A stretch of DNA of 64,000 nt from Treponema_C sp050937815 (GTDB taxonomy: Bacteria; Spirochaetota; Spirochaetia; Treponematales; Treponemataceae), in contig NZ_JACDIJ010000001.1 of NCBI RefSeq assembly GCF_050937815.1, positions 62,001 through 126,000 on the forward strand, in the 5' to 3' direction. The translations under genes were made by a program, and so were the position numbers. The notes under the pieces are model-generated. The model was not told the DNA's origin. It did not search any database and saw only the letters and a list, made by a program, of their open reading frames with translations. This document shows positions 25,991 through 33,858 of the stretch, piece after piece. The first letter of the stretch is position 1. Every line of letters starts with the position of its first letter.

Positions 25991-26374
25991 TTATTGCCGG
26001 CCGCTTCCCGTTTTTGCCAAGTCCGGCCGCAGTTTTTGCGCTTCGCCCGCATATACATGAACGGGTTTGCCGCTGCAATAAGCGGTAATGAGCACACGTA
26101 TCGTTTTAGGCATAGAACCGCTTATTTGCGGCTCGGCCGAACAAAAAAGAGCCGTATGCGTACACAAACCGTCTTGGCGCAAAGCGGCTGCCGGGTTCAA
26201 ACAGTCCAAATCTTGTGTAAGCGTAAATTGAAGCGATACAATATCTTCTTCTTCTTCTATAGCATTTTTTTCAAAAATTTCGCGAATTAAAGCACACACA
26301 GCGTGCCGAAGCTCATCCGGATTGTTTTCCGTACACACCGCCCCGCGTATGCCGTATAACCGTTTTGTATGCAT
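25991..26374 (-). CDS. aroH: Chorismate mutase, AroH type
   Basis: Converts chorismate to prephenate for Tyr/Phe synthesis; 127 residues, matching the monofunctional AroH trimer family. Family signatures: YGIRGAV with the active-site arginine at the N-terminus, a conserved Glu near EEEEDIVSLQFTLTQDL, NPAAALRQDG, a cysteine near FCSAEP, and IRVLITAY...VHVYAGEAQKLRPDL. I chose ATG 26374 (MHTKRL) rather than ATG 26383: the latter lies inside the -10 box TACAAT, so a transcript from this promoter cannot include it, while 26374 falls exactly at the predicted transcription start. Confidence 0.93.
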   Translation of the reverse strand: MHTKRLYGIRGAVCTENNPDELRHAVCALIREIFEKNAIEEEEDIVSLQFTLTQDLDCLNPAAALRQDGLCTHTALFCSAEPQISGSMPKTIRVLITAYCSGKPVHVYAGEAQKLRPDLAKTGSGRQ

Positions 26375-26381
26375 GAGATTC

Positions 26382-26411
26382 ATTGTACTCTCTATACATA
26401 AAAAATGTCAA
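26382..26411 (-). promoter_or_regulatory. Sigma-70 promoter giving a leaderless aroH mRNA
   Basis: Minus-strand TTGACA (26411-26406), 18-base spacer, TACAAT (26387-26382), then seven bases to the ATG at 26374. Transcription is expected to begin at or next to that ATG, leaving no 5' leader. Confidence 0.7.
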
Positions 26412-26457
26412 CGTACAATTTTTGTATATACACCGCACTTAATACCTATAAAATTAT

Positions 26458-27225
26458 TTAATATGTCAGCCCTTTGATTTGTAATTTCAACTCATCGGCA
26501 ATCCATTTTGCAGTATATCCTTCATTGTCAACAATACTTATATCCGCTCCGTGTTCTATTAAATATTCACAAATATCTATTCTACCGTTATTTACCGCAT
26601 ACATAAGAGCGCTGCATCCTATGGAATCTATAGCGTTTACATCTATTTTACGGTTAACCAAGAACTTTACACAATCAAAATGCCCCATTATAATTGCGCC
26701 GAACAAAGCCGTTGAATTATCTTCATTCCTTATATTTATATCTTTTGTTTTTTTATATATCATATCAAGTACCTCTACATTTCCTGACATTGCTGCACAC
26801 GACAAAGGAGTTGCTTTTCCCTTATTTGTAAAGACTTCAAGATTTATATTATATTTTAACAATAATTTAATAGCATTTATATTTTCTTCAATTATTGCTG
26901 TAAAAAGGATTGAATCACCACTATAAGGTGACAAAGCATTAGGATTAGCGCCTTTTTGCAACAAAAATTCTGTGATATCATCTTTATGAAGAATTATACT
27001 ACTTTCCAAAGGATTTATCATAAATAACCCTTCAAGACCGTATTGTTCTACCGATCGGGGGCCGAATCTCTTATAATATCTTTTTACACCCTCCAAATCT
27101 CCGTTTTCCAGATACTTTGAATATTCGGCAAAATCTTCCAATGTAGGAAACTCTTCCTTGCAGGAAACAACCGACAAAACCGATATCACAATCAGTACAT
27201 ATAAAATTATTCTTTTTACATTCAT
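26458..27225 (-). CDS. Ankyrin-repeat lipoprotein
   Basis: A 255-residue lipoprotein: signal helix YVLIVISVLSVV with lipobox VVSC (lipidated C22). The mature part holds about five ankyrin repeats; clear ones are STALFGAIIMGHFDCVKFL, SALMYAVNNGRIDICEYL and an earlier SILFTAIIEENINAIKLL. It should be a periplasmic or surface binding protein; a role as an immunity or protective lipoprotein is possible but unsupported by neighbours. GGAG lies ten bases before the ATG. Strongly AT-rich codons mark it as part of the accessory island. Confidence 0.88.
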   Translation of the reverse strand: MNVKRIILYVLIVISVLSVVSCKEEFPTLEDFAEYSKYLENGDLEGVKRYYKRFGPRSVEQYGLEGLFMINPLESSIILHKDDITEFLLQKGANPNALSPYSGDSILFTAIIEENINAIKLLLKYNINLEVFTNKGKATPLSCAAMSGNVEVLDMIYKKTKDINIRNEDNSTALFGAIIMGHFDCVKFLVNRKIDVNAIDSIGCSALMYAVNNGRIDICEYLIEHGADISIVDNEGYTAKWIADELKLQIKGLTY

Positions 27226-27304
27226 TTATTTACAACTCCATGCAAAATTTGATTCCCAGCCGCAAAAATCATTTTTTTTTCGGAAACATATCTAAAATAT
27301 GCAA

Positions 27305-27320
27305 CAATACTTAAGTATTG
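27305..27320. promoter_or_regulatory. Perfect 16-base palindrome upstream of the ankyrin lipoprotein gene
   Basis: CAATACTTAAGTATTG is a complete dyad. Flanking ATGCAA and GCAT extend the symmetry with a three-base interruption. It lies 80 bases upstream of the ankyrin gene and 51 bases after the stop of the preceding gene, so it could be an operator or a weak hairpin terminator; no T-run follows directly. Confidence 0.45.
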
Positions 27321-27370
27321 CATAAAAAGTCGCAACTGATACACTTAAGAAACCTTTCGTTATTATACAT

Positions 27371-28678
27371 TTATCTACTTTTTTCCAACATATCATAAAA
27401 TTCCAGCTTTCCTGTCTGAGTGTTTTTTCTTCTTGTTATTACAGCTTCTTCTACATAACTGTAGTCAGACAAAAGACGGTAAATATGGACACGGCCTTGG
27501 TTCTCTATCTTGGGGATAACGCCCTTCCAACCTTCTTTATGGGCTTTTGTTTTCAACTTTTCTCTTTCGACAATATTATCATAGATTGATTTATCGGAAA
27601 GTATCATAAACTCATCTGTAATATAGGGAACTGCGCTAATAAAGCCGGCGGATTTATAATCAAAGGTATTTATCAGATTAATACCGTTTTTATTCATCGT
27701 ATATAGTTTTACTCCCTCTTGTCCCGTTGTTATGAATTTGTTATCGTACGAATCAAAATTATAAGCAGCCTCGATAGTCCATAGAGGTTTTCCCGTATCG
27801 CTTTTAACATCAAAAGCAAATAGTTCTTCCGAATCATGTACAATAATTATATCGTCGTTTTTTACAAATTTTTCACCGAAACTTCTGCCCGCCGCATATT
27901 CTATAAAATTTTCAGCTGCAATTATTTTTTCCAAAATATAATCATTGTCTATTTTCTTATAAAAATATACTTTTCCTTCAGCACTCTTAGGAGGCTCTTT
28001 TACTCTTATTTGGCTTTTTGAGATAATATAACGATTGTAAGCGGAATCGGAAATTATTACCTCATCTTTACGTATTAATGTATAGTTTCCGAAAACACCC
28101 TCGTTATCTTTATCAGGCGAATGAAATTTATACTTTAATTTTATTTGTCTTTCAGCCAATTCATATAAATATACCTTTCCCGCATTATCTCCAACCAATA
28201 ATTTATTTCCGCCCAATGAAAGCGAACAACAATCATCGGTCATAAGAATTTTTTTGCCTTTTTTCCATTTCCCGTCTTTAGTATCCTTATAAAAAGTAAA
28301 TACACAGCCGGGCATAATACTGAAATTGCTAACCCCTACAGCTAAATAGTCATCGGATACAGCTAAATACATCGAATCATAATTTCCAAGTCCGATATTA
28401 CTTACATTAAATAAGTCCTTTTGAACCCATTTATCACCTTTTTTCTCAAGTAATAATACATATGCTACAGAGTTATTATATGCCGAACTTCCGATAGCAA
28501 GTGTATTGCCATGCACTGCTACCGAGTTTCCTGTTACCAAATCGGCTTCAAAATAAAAAGGTATTATGCTATAAAAAAACAGTAAATAAATAACTATGGG
28601 CAGTATAAGTATTACTACTAAAAGCACTATAAATTTTTCCAAACAGCTCGAACATCCTTTTGCCGTTTCAGTTTTCAT
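27371..28678 (-). CDS. Membrane-anchored beta-propeller-like protein
   Basis: A 435-residue protein with a short cytoplasmic head (GCSSCLE), one strong membrane helix (FIVLLVVILILPIVIYLLFFYSI region, about residues 16-40) and an extracytoplasmic domain of repeated four-strand motifs: GNSVAVHGNTLAIGSSAYNN, DDYLAVGVSNF, GNKLLVGDNAGKVYLYEL and EVIISDSAYN resemble FG-GAP/WD-like propeller blades. No enzymatic motif. The CSSC pair could be a metal or disulphide site. Unknown role; AT-rich; belongs to the accessory island. Confidence 0.8.
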   Translation of the reverse strand: MKTETAKGCSSCLEKFIVLLVVILILPIVIYLLFFYSIIPFYFEADLVTGNSVAVHGNTLAIGSSAYNNSVAYVLLLEKKGDKWVQKDLFNVSNIGLGNYDSMYLAVSDDYLAVGVSNFSIMPGCVFTFYKDTKDGKWKKGKKILMTDDCCSLSLGGNKLLVGDNAGKVYLYELAERQIKLKYKFHSPDKDNEGVFGNYTLIRKDEVIISDSAYNRYIISKSQIRVKEPPKSAEGKVYFYKKIDNDYILEKIIAAENFIEYAAGRSFGEKFVKNDDIIIVHDSEELFAFDVKSDTGKPLWTIEAAYNFDSYDNKFITTGQEGVKLYTMNKNGINLINTFDYKSAGFISAVPYITDEFMILSDKSIYDNIVEREKLKTKAHKEGWKGVIPKIENQGRVHIYRLLSDYSYVEEAVITRRKNTQTGKLEFYDMLEKSR

Positions 28679-28745
28679 CCGTTACCACCTGTATTACTGC
28701 TGCCTGTAAATACCAGTCTAATAGTTGTATGCGATTTTGATAACA

Positions 28746-29567
28746 TTACCAGAACACTTCACTAAAAAGCTCTTCCAAAATATCACTATGGATAAATAAT
28801 TCTTCTGCACTCATGCCCGTCTCCGCCATTGCGGGGAAAATAGATAACCAACCGTAATGTTTACCGGGTGTCGTGACAAGACCATCATAAGGATCTGGGA
28901 GAGTGTAAATAATTCTATATCTGCGACACGGTGTGGGGTGCCAAAATTTCGGATAATTTTTTCCATATAGCTTTAATTTATAATTACTTTGTCCAAAAGG
29001 TATCGCCGCAACCGGACCGATACTGTACCCCTGCGGCGATAGATCGTTTACATCTATCAATTCATATTCCTGTGGCTCGTATGGTTCAAAAACTCTTCTT
29101 TCATCTATCCAATACATAAAACCATGCATTTGCACATAAAGAATCCCGTTGCGAATATACCATGTTCCCATTTCAAAACTCGCATGCCCCTTTTTTTTAT
29201 CTATTGCCATTTGTCTGCTAGTAATAAACAAATGATTCGGATAAAAAACATACGTCGGTTCCAGCCCGGCAGTAACAATCATTTCTAACCAACGCCCTAA
29301 TATTTGAGATTCGATTTCATCTAAGTTATATAAATGTTCATATGCTTTAAATTCATCCCAGAATTTAACACCGATCGGAATTGAGCCTTCTCTGCTGAAT
29401 TCCTGCAACTGTTCGTAAGTATAGAATTTCCTTGCAACCCGCTCTTTTTCCGCTTGTTTTTTATCGTCAATAACTACATACACCACCATAATTAAAAATA
29501 ATGCGATACATACGGCCAATAGAATCAAAAGAATCTGTAGTATTTTCTTTACTATCTTTTTTATCAT
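28746..29567 (-). CDS. Membrane-anchored protein of unknown function
   Basis: A 273-residue protein with an N-terminal helix (ILQILLILLAVCIALFLIMVVYVVI), a charged coil (about 34-45) and a globular outer domain. Around residue 88 ILGRWLEMIVTAGLEPTYVFYP recalls the first strand of lipocalin-like treponemal proteins, and the middle has several aromatic beta segments. No named domain is recognised. It follows the beta-propeller gene's upstream flank with 67 bases between them and is likely an island orphan. Confidence 0.75.
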   Translation of the reverse strand: MIKKIVKKILQILLILLAVCIALFLIMVVYVVIDDKKQAEKERVARKFYTYEQLQEFSREGSIPIGVKFWDEFKAYEHLYNLDEIESQILGRWLEMIVTAGLEPTYVFYPNHLFITSRQMAIDKKKGHASFEMGTWYIRNGILYVQMHGFMYWIDERRVFEPYEPQEYELIDVNDLSPQGYSIGPVAAIPFGQSNYKLKLYGKNYPKFWHPTPCRRYRIIYTLPDPYDGLVTTPGKHYGWLSIFPAMAETGMSAEELFIHSDILEELFSEVFW

Positions 29568-29581
29568 AAAGTACCTCTATT

Positions 29582-29696
29582 TTACCACCGTATAAAAGCG
29601 AACATAGTTCTACCGAAAACGGCACATATCGTAAAAATAAACAATATGGAAATTATTGCAATTATTTTTTTCCCGTTCATAACGTTTTCTGCCATC
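29582..29696 (-). pseudogene. Frameshifted small membrane-protein ORF
   Basis: An ATG at 29696 (MAENVMNGKKIIAIIS) opens a frame that would encode a membrane helix; after ILF it leaves the hydrophobic frame and stops early. Removing one T of the poly-T tract near 29640 restores a continuous helix ending FGRTMFAFIRW with a stop at 29582. GGAG lies 11 bases upstream. This looks like a one-base frameshift in a 37-residue single-helix protein, or the relic of a longer one, since the same frame stays open upstream (IRPPRDFNTGDKLK). Evidence is only the reading-frame pattern. Confidence 0.35.
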
Positions 29697-29815
29697 TTTA
29701 ACTTATCTCCGGTATTAAAGTCGCGGGGCGGCCGTATTTCTTTTAAAGATTATTTCGGAAAACCCCGAATATGTTGAAAGAATATTACTCGGCAATTTAT
29801 AAATACCGCATCATT

Positions 29816-30487
29816 TTAGAAAGCTTGCGCTCCCTTGTCCGCTCCCCCTTCGTTACCCTCTTCTATATCCAAATACTTGCCGTATACCCAGCCGTCGGGG
29901 TAGTTTTCGCTTTGTACTTTGTACCAATACCACGTTTCCCCTGCTATTACAAAAGGTTGTTCGCTTTTATCTTTTATTTTTACCTTATCGCCTTTATTTA
30001 AGAAGCCCCATGTATCGCAGTCCAAACTGGGCTTTACACGTAAACGCACGCGGCTATCGTTCAAAACGGCATTTTGTACGGGTATGCGGGCAGGACCGGA
30101 TATGCGGTACCATGGATAATCATATATTTTTCCTCTTCCAACAGACCTATATACCAACATTGTATCATCGTCTAAAAGTTTTAGAACAACTTCCAGAGCA
30201 AATCGCCCTTCTTTCGATAATTCCAACATAACAGTACCGTTTTCCAATATCTCTGTTTTTGTTACATCAAAGATGTTTCCGTCCCAATATTCCCCAATCC
30301 CATCGTCGTTAAGAGCAATGCTGATTCCATACCTGCTATTGTTTTTACCATGATTTGAGATTTTCAAATCATATACAAATTGGTGTATCCAAAACCCGTT
30401 TAAATCAGTAACATCGTATGAATATACGGATGCTGATAAAATACATATAACAACTATGAAAACTATTGCTACCTTATTATTTTGCAT
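29816..30487 (-). CDS. Exported SH3-domain protein
   Basis: A 223-residue exported protein: signal peptide VAIVFIVVICILSASVYS, an N-terminal lipocalin-like beta region (residues ~28-130, starting LNGFWIHQFVYDL) and a bacterial SH3 domain (about 145-205) with SRVRLRVKPSLDCDTWGFLNKGD and WYKVQSENYPDGWVYGKYL. Such SH3b domains bind cell wall or peptides. A strong SD (GGAGG) precedes the ATG at good spacing. Member of the AT-rich island; partners unknown. Confidence 0.88.
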   Translation of the reverse strand: MQNNKVAIVFIVVICILSASVYSYDVTDLNGFWIHQFVYDLKISNHGKNNSRYGISIALNDDGIGEYWDGNIFDVTKTEILENGTVMLELSKEGRFALEVVLKLLDDDTMLVYRSVGRGKIYDYPWYRISGPARIPVQNAVLNDSRVRLRVKPSLDCDTWGFLNKGDKVKIKDKSEQPFVIAGETWYWYKVQSENYPDGWVYGKYLDIEEGNEGGADKGAQAF

Positions 30488-30611
30488 ATAAATAAACCTC
30501 CACAGGTTCAGGAATTCCTATTATACGGGTGTTTTTCTTTGGGTGCAAGGGTTTGATTGGCTTTGTGAAGCGGTTGGTATCCACTGTTCCGGCATAAAAA
30601 CTAACATTTTG

Positions 30612-30734
30612 TCATCTTTGCCCGCAGTGCTTTACCCTTTGTTTCGGCAGATTAAGTATTATTATAAGGCTTGATTCAGTCTTTTTTGATATCCTTTTTA
30701 TTTCATCGAGCGTCATAGTTACTGTAGTACTCAT
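30612..30734 (-). CDS. Short antitoxin-like ORF, probably truncated
   Basis: Forty codons from ATG 30734 to TGA 30612, starting MSTTVTMTLDEIKRISKKTE. A near-perfect SD (GGAGG, six bases from ATG) argues that the N-terminus is or was translated. The opening TVTMTLDEI resembles small antitoxin-type proteins, but the frame decays after about residue 30 (RVKHCGQR), suggesting truncation. It is the only feature I see in the 328-base gap between the SH3 gene and brnA; the rest shows no coding potential. Confidence 0.4.
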   Translation of the reverse strand: MSTTVTMTLDEIKRISKKTESSLIIILNLPKQRVKHCGQR

Positions 30735-30815
30735 TTATTTCCTCCTTTTCTGCAAAACGTGCGCAAATTATCCTGATATTCTCATTACGTTCGGTATATA
30801 AAATTAATGCAAATT

Positions 30816-31088
30816 TTAACTTTGCGGTATTTGGCAGTTATTCATCCGTGCCCAACGTAAAACATAATTTATTCGAGTTTGATAGTCTTTTTTACCAAAG
30901 CTTTGAAGCCAATCAAGATTATCAATATCAATGCTAAACATCATAGCTTTTTTAGGGAGCTTCCGGTATTTAAAATATCCTCTGGCAAAATCTTCTTCCG
31001 TCAATTCCGGTATATCGGTCAAATCGATTTCACTGTCGGGTTTCCCGTTTGCTTCACACTTGGCGATATAATCTTCTAAGTCTTTCAA
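30816..31088 (-). CDS. brnA: BrnA-family antitoxin
   Basis: Antitoxin of a type II BrnT/BrnA module; neutralises the ribonuclease toxin and, by family precedent, represses the operon through a ribbon-helix-helix. The C-terminal FSIDIDNLDWLQSFGKKDYQTRINYVLRWAR matches the BrnA family core. I favour a TTG start at 31088: GGGAGG is six bases upstream. An in-frame ATG at 31118 would give 100 residues but lacks an SD. Either way the gene overlaps the end of brnT (35 bases for the TTG), the expected toxin-first order. Confidence 0.85.
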   Translation of the reverse strand: MKDLEDYIAKCEANGKPDSEIDLTDIPELTEEDFARGYFKYRKLPKKAMMFSIDIDNLDWLQSFGKKDYQTRINYVLRWARMNNCQIPQS

Positions 31089-31380
31089 AGTATACCTCCC
31101 GCTCTTTTCGTGTTGCATCACGAGCTGAAATTATGTGTATACGTTTTTCATCCGTATAACTTACTTGCAAGACAATATACCTATCTGCAATACTTCCAAG
31201 TCCCAAATATCTGGTTTGTTTTTTCGTCGAATGTTTTATATCAAATATTTCATAAAAAAAACGGTCATTAAAAACAGGTAAAATTTCTCTGAATGTGTAG
31301 CCGTGCTTGGCAACATTACCTGCTTCTTTTTCAGACCACCACTCAAAACGACCGTTTATGATTAACTTACCTTTTGGCAC
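31054..31380 (-). CDS. brnT: BrnT-family ribonuclease toxin
   Basis: A 108-residue RelE-fold toxin of the BrnT family, expected to cut mRNA when BrnA is lost. Signatures: FEWWSEKEAGNVAKHGYTFREI (the KxxxNxxKHG core), FYEIFDIKHS, RYLGLGSIADRYIVLQVSYT, and the C-terminal RIHIISARDATRKEREVYF. Start is GTG at 31380; no ATG is available and no SD is clear. It is well preserved next to several damaged ORFs, so the module may still be active and stabilise the island. Confidence 0.88.
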   Translation of the reverse strand: MPKGKLIINGRFEWWSEKEAGNVAKHGYTFREILPVFNDRFFYEIFDIKHSTKKQTRYLGLGSIADRYIVLQVSYTDEKRIHIISARDATRKEREVYFERLRRLYRQV

Positions 31381-31502
31381 TTGTCTACTCTGTTAGCCTA
31401 TTTTATCATACATGTCTAAAAAAATCAACGAAAATAAGATTCCGTATAAGGAAACCGATTTTCAGGTATCACCGGCCATAATTCTGCAATAAAATGCTGC
31501 TT

Positions 31503-31607
31503 TCACCACAGTCTAACAAGTTCCGATATATATTCATCCGTTTGTTGCGGATTAAGTAAAATTTTTCCTATCCTACTTTTTTCACGCAAATGCAAATCAT
31601 TTGGCAA
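31503..31607 (-). pseudogene. Remnant coding fragment
   Basis: A 34-codon open stretch from a TTG at 31607 to TGA at 31503, with sequence LPNDLHLREKSRIGKILL and ending ISELVRLW. The composition looks like the C-terminal end of a real helical protein rather than random translation, and it follows a poly-T tract where a frameshift could have separated it from upstream sequence. No start with an SD. Treated as a possible gene relic. Confidence 0.25.
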
Positions 31608-31935
31608 AAAAAAGTACGCCGCTTGTAAACAAAAGCTGCGCAAAACAAACGATAAAGAAAAAAATGTATAAAACCAAAAAAGGTATAAGCCGTTTATTTT
31701 TAGTTTTAATAAGATATACTACAATTTGCACAAAGCCTGCACATAAAAAACAAAGCAAGCCGGCAGATACAAAGCGGACTATGTTCAATAATAATTTTTG
31801 GTTTTCATCGGAAAATTGCTGACGGTTTCCGGCAGCGTAGAAAAAAAAGATAATAAGCGAAAAAGAAAACAAAAACAAAATACTGCGGTTTGTAATTTTA
31901 AAAAGAAAGGGTTTTCGTTTTTTGCGGTTTTTCAC
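31597..31935 (-). CDS. Small three-helix membrane protein
   Basis: A 112-residue protein with a basic N-terminus (KNRKKRKPF) and three clear membrane helices (ILFLFSFSLIIFFFYA, IVRFVSAGLLCFLCAGFV, LIPFLVLYIFFFIVCFAQLL). Family unknown. GTG start at 31935 with GAGG about ten bases upstream. Divergent from the SPFH-like gene, 63 bases between starts. Confidence 0.65.
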   Translation of the reverse strand: MKNRKKRKPFLFKITNRSILFLFSFSLIIFFFYAAGNRQQFSDENQKLLLNIVRFVSAGLLCFLCAGFVQIVVYLIKTKNKRLIPFLVLYIFFFIVCFAQLLFTSGVLFFAK

Positions 31936-31998
31936 CTTGCATATCCTCTTATAAGACTATATACTACCGATAGAAACGACTTTAGGCAAGGCAAAGGT

Positions 31999-32853
31999 AT
32001 GAAAAAAAAATCAATTGTATCGCTGATTATTCTTCTCTTATGTGCGGCAGCCGTATTTTTTATCGGATGGGTTCCTTTTAGAATTCCTGCGGGAAATTAC
32101 GGTGTTATGGAATCGAAAACCGGCGGCGTGTATGAGCGTGTTATACAGTCCGGCCGATTCGACTGGCGGTGGGAACTTTTGCTGCCGACAAACGCAAAAA
32201 TACACGTATTCGAAAATACGCCCGTTAAAACCGTCAAACACATTTCCGGAAGCTTGCCTTCGGCCGATTTATATTCCAATTTGCTTGAAGGAAAGCCCGA
32301 TTTTTCATACCGATTTTCGATTACCGTCAATGCACAAATGGCACCGGAAGCCCTGCCTGTCCATTTTGAAAAAAGCGGTTCCCTTTCTCAAGATGAATTG
32401 CACGCATACCTTACCGGCGAAACGGAAAACATCGCCCGCGATACGGCCCGCTTTGTTCTCGATAAAGCTTTGGAAAATCCCTCCTTTGTGCTTGAAGCAT
32501 CGGTTTCCGATACGGAACTCTTGCGCGGAATTGCCGCCGAAAACCGCTATCCGGGCATAATAATTTCGTCTTTGCATATCGACGAACTGCGCATTCCGGA
32601 CACCCGTTTGTACAATGCCGCACAAAGCGCTTATACCGTATATCAAAACGCACTCAAAGAAAAATTGGAAAAAACGGCCCTTGCGCAATCGAGTCAGGGA
32701 GCGTCTGATTATTTGGAATTGGAACGCTTATCGCGCTTAGGACGTATTTTATCCGAATATCCGCTTTTAATTGAATTTTTATCCGTCAGCAAAGGAAAAA
32801 ACGTTACCCTTGAATTGCCGCAAAATCCCAAAATAAGCGGAGAAGAACGCTGA
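31999..32853 (+). CDS. SPFH/band-7-like membrane-anchored protein
   Basis: A 284-residue protein with an N-terminal helix (IVSLIILLLCAAAVFFIGW) followed by VPFRIPAGNYGVMESKTGG and RVIQSGRFDWRWELLLP, a pattern like the opening of SPFH/prohibitin domains. Residues ~225-255 (YQNALKEKLEKTALAQS) may be the coiled coil. It would be exposed outside the inner membrane. Start ATG 31999 has AAGG upstream and removes 67 residues of spurious antisense extension. Assignment to SPFH is by resemblance only. Convergent with the DUF4340 gene. Confidence 0.75.
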   Translation: MKKKSIVSLIILLLCAAAVFFIGWVPFRIPAGNYGVMESKTGGVYERVIQSGRFDWRWELLLPTNAKIHVFENTPVKTVKHISGSLPSADLYSNLLEGKPDFSYRFSITVNAQMAPEALPVHFEKSGSLSQDELHAYLTGETENIARDTARFVLDKALENPSFVLEASVSDTELLRGIAAENRYPGIIISSLHIDELRIPDTRLYNAAQSAYTVYQNALKEKLEKTALAQSSQGASDYLELERLSRLGRILSEYPLLIEFLSVSKGKNVTLELPQNPKISGEER

Positions 32854-32855
32854 AA

Positions 32856-32871
32856 AAGGCCGCCGGGCCTT
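32856..32871. terminator. Small hairpin between convergent genes
   Basis: AAGGCC and GGCCTT pair around a four-base loop (GCCG) just after the SPFH-like gene, followed by CCTTC rather than a T-run. Could end either converging transcript weakly. Confidence 0.35.
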
Positions 32872-32895
32872 CCTTCAAAAGTCCCGTACCGGGCG

Positions 32896-33858
32896 TCAAT
32901 ATGCCTGAACCTCAGGGGCGGCGCTGATATCTATACCGATATTTGCGGCAGTCCACGCGCTTATTTCAAGGGCGTAATCGAGAACGGAAGGAACGACGAT
33001 AAAAGTATCGCCTGCAGGATATATAAAAATGCCGGTGTTTTCTCCGTTTGAAAAAACCGCCCGTATTTCGTAGGATTTTTTACTTTCGGCAAAAAACGAT
33101 GTATGCGGTTTTGCTCCGATTTTGGACGTGCGTGCGGAAAACACATTATAAACCGCTTTTTCGAAGCCCGTATCGCCTGAAGCAAAGGTTTTTTGCGTAT
33201 ACAAATTTCCGCCTGCCTCATATACGCTGTATACGAGTTTTTGCACCTCATCCCTGCTTTTACCGCCCCGTGCGTAATCCGAAAAAAGCGTACCGTCCGC
33301 CCATAAAGCGGGATAGCTTAAAAAAGTCGACAAATCGCCGTCCGCAGCATAAATCTTGCCCGTATCCGTACTTATAAGCGTTTTTGCGGCATTTTCGCCT
33401 TTTTGTACATAAAAACGTGAAAAAAGCCGCTCGTCCCGCAAAAACTCAAAGCCGAAAAAGTCGTCGTTCGGCTCAAAAAAGGGGCTTTTATGCATGTTTT
33501 GAGCGTTATTGTCTGAAATTATATACATGATGCGAACTTTTCTTGAAACATCGAGCAAGGCGGCAATCTGCCCCTTATCGGCGGGAAACAGTATTTTTCG
33601 GTCCCTTGTGTCCGTATATTCGCCCGTCCACATTGCAGGCACAAAGTCCGTTTTGCGCAAAATAAGCTCGTTTTGGCCGTTTTTATGCCGTATACGTATC
33701 GAATTTACTTCGGCCGCATATTTGGGGTTTAAAAGGGCTGTTTGCACTTCTTTTAGGTTTTTACCGTTTTTTTTAAAGAAGTTTCCCGCAATGCCCGTAC
33801 ATAAAAGCACAAAGCACATACCGTATATAGCCTTTGTAAAATCGGGTTTTTTATGCAT
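32896..33858 (-). CDS. DUF4340 protein of a Gld-type ABC system
   Basis: A 320-residue protein with an N-terminal helix (AIYGMCFVLLCTGIAGNFF) and a DUF4340-like extracytoplasmic region (KYAAEVNSIRIRHKNGQNELILRK, then repeated beta-alpha units with FGFEFL and the KIYAADGDLSTFL segment). DUF4340 proteins commonly accompany GldG-type ABC permeases. The ATG at 33858 overlaps the end of the permease gene by eight bases and has GGGGG upstream. Function unknown; possibly a substrate or envelope-binding component. Confidence 0.82.
   Translation of the reverse strand: MHKKPDFTKAIYGMCFVLLCTGIAGNFFKKNGKNLKEVQTALLNPKYAAEVNSIRIRHKNGQNELILRKTDFVPAMWTGEYTDTRDRKILFPADKGQIAALLDVSRKVRIMYIISDNNAQNMHKSPFFEPNDDFFGFEFLRDERLFSRFYVQKGENAAKTLISTDTGKIYAADGDLSTFLSYPALWADGTLFSDYARGGKSRDEVQKLVYSVYEAGGNLYTQKTFASGDTGFEKAVYNVFSARTSKIGAKPHTSFFAESKKSYEIRAVFSNGENTGIFIYPAGDTFIVVPSVLDYALEISAWTAANIGIDISAAPEVQAY

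Noticed and set aside
26375..26383. ATG at 26383 as the aroH start
   Set aside because: It overlaps the -10 box of the only visible promoter; the ATG at 26374 fits the promoter and the family N-terminus.
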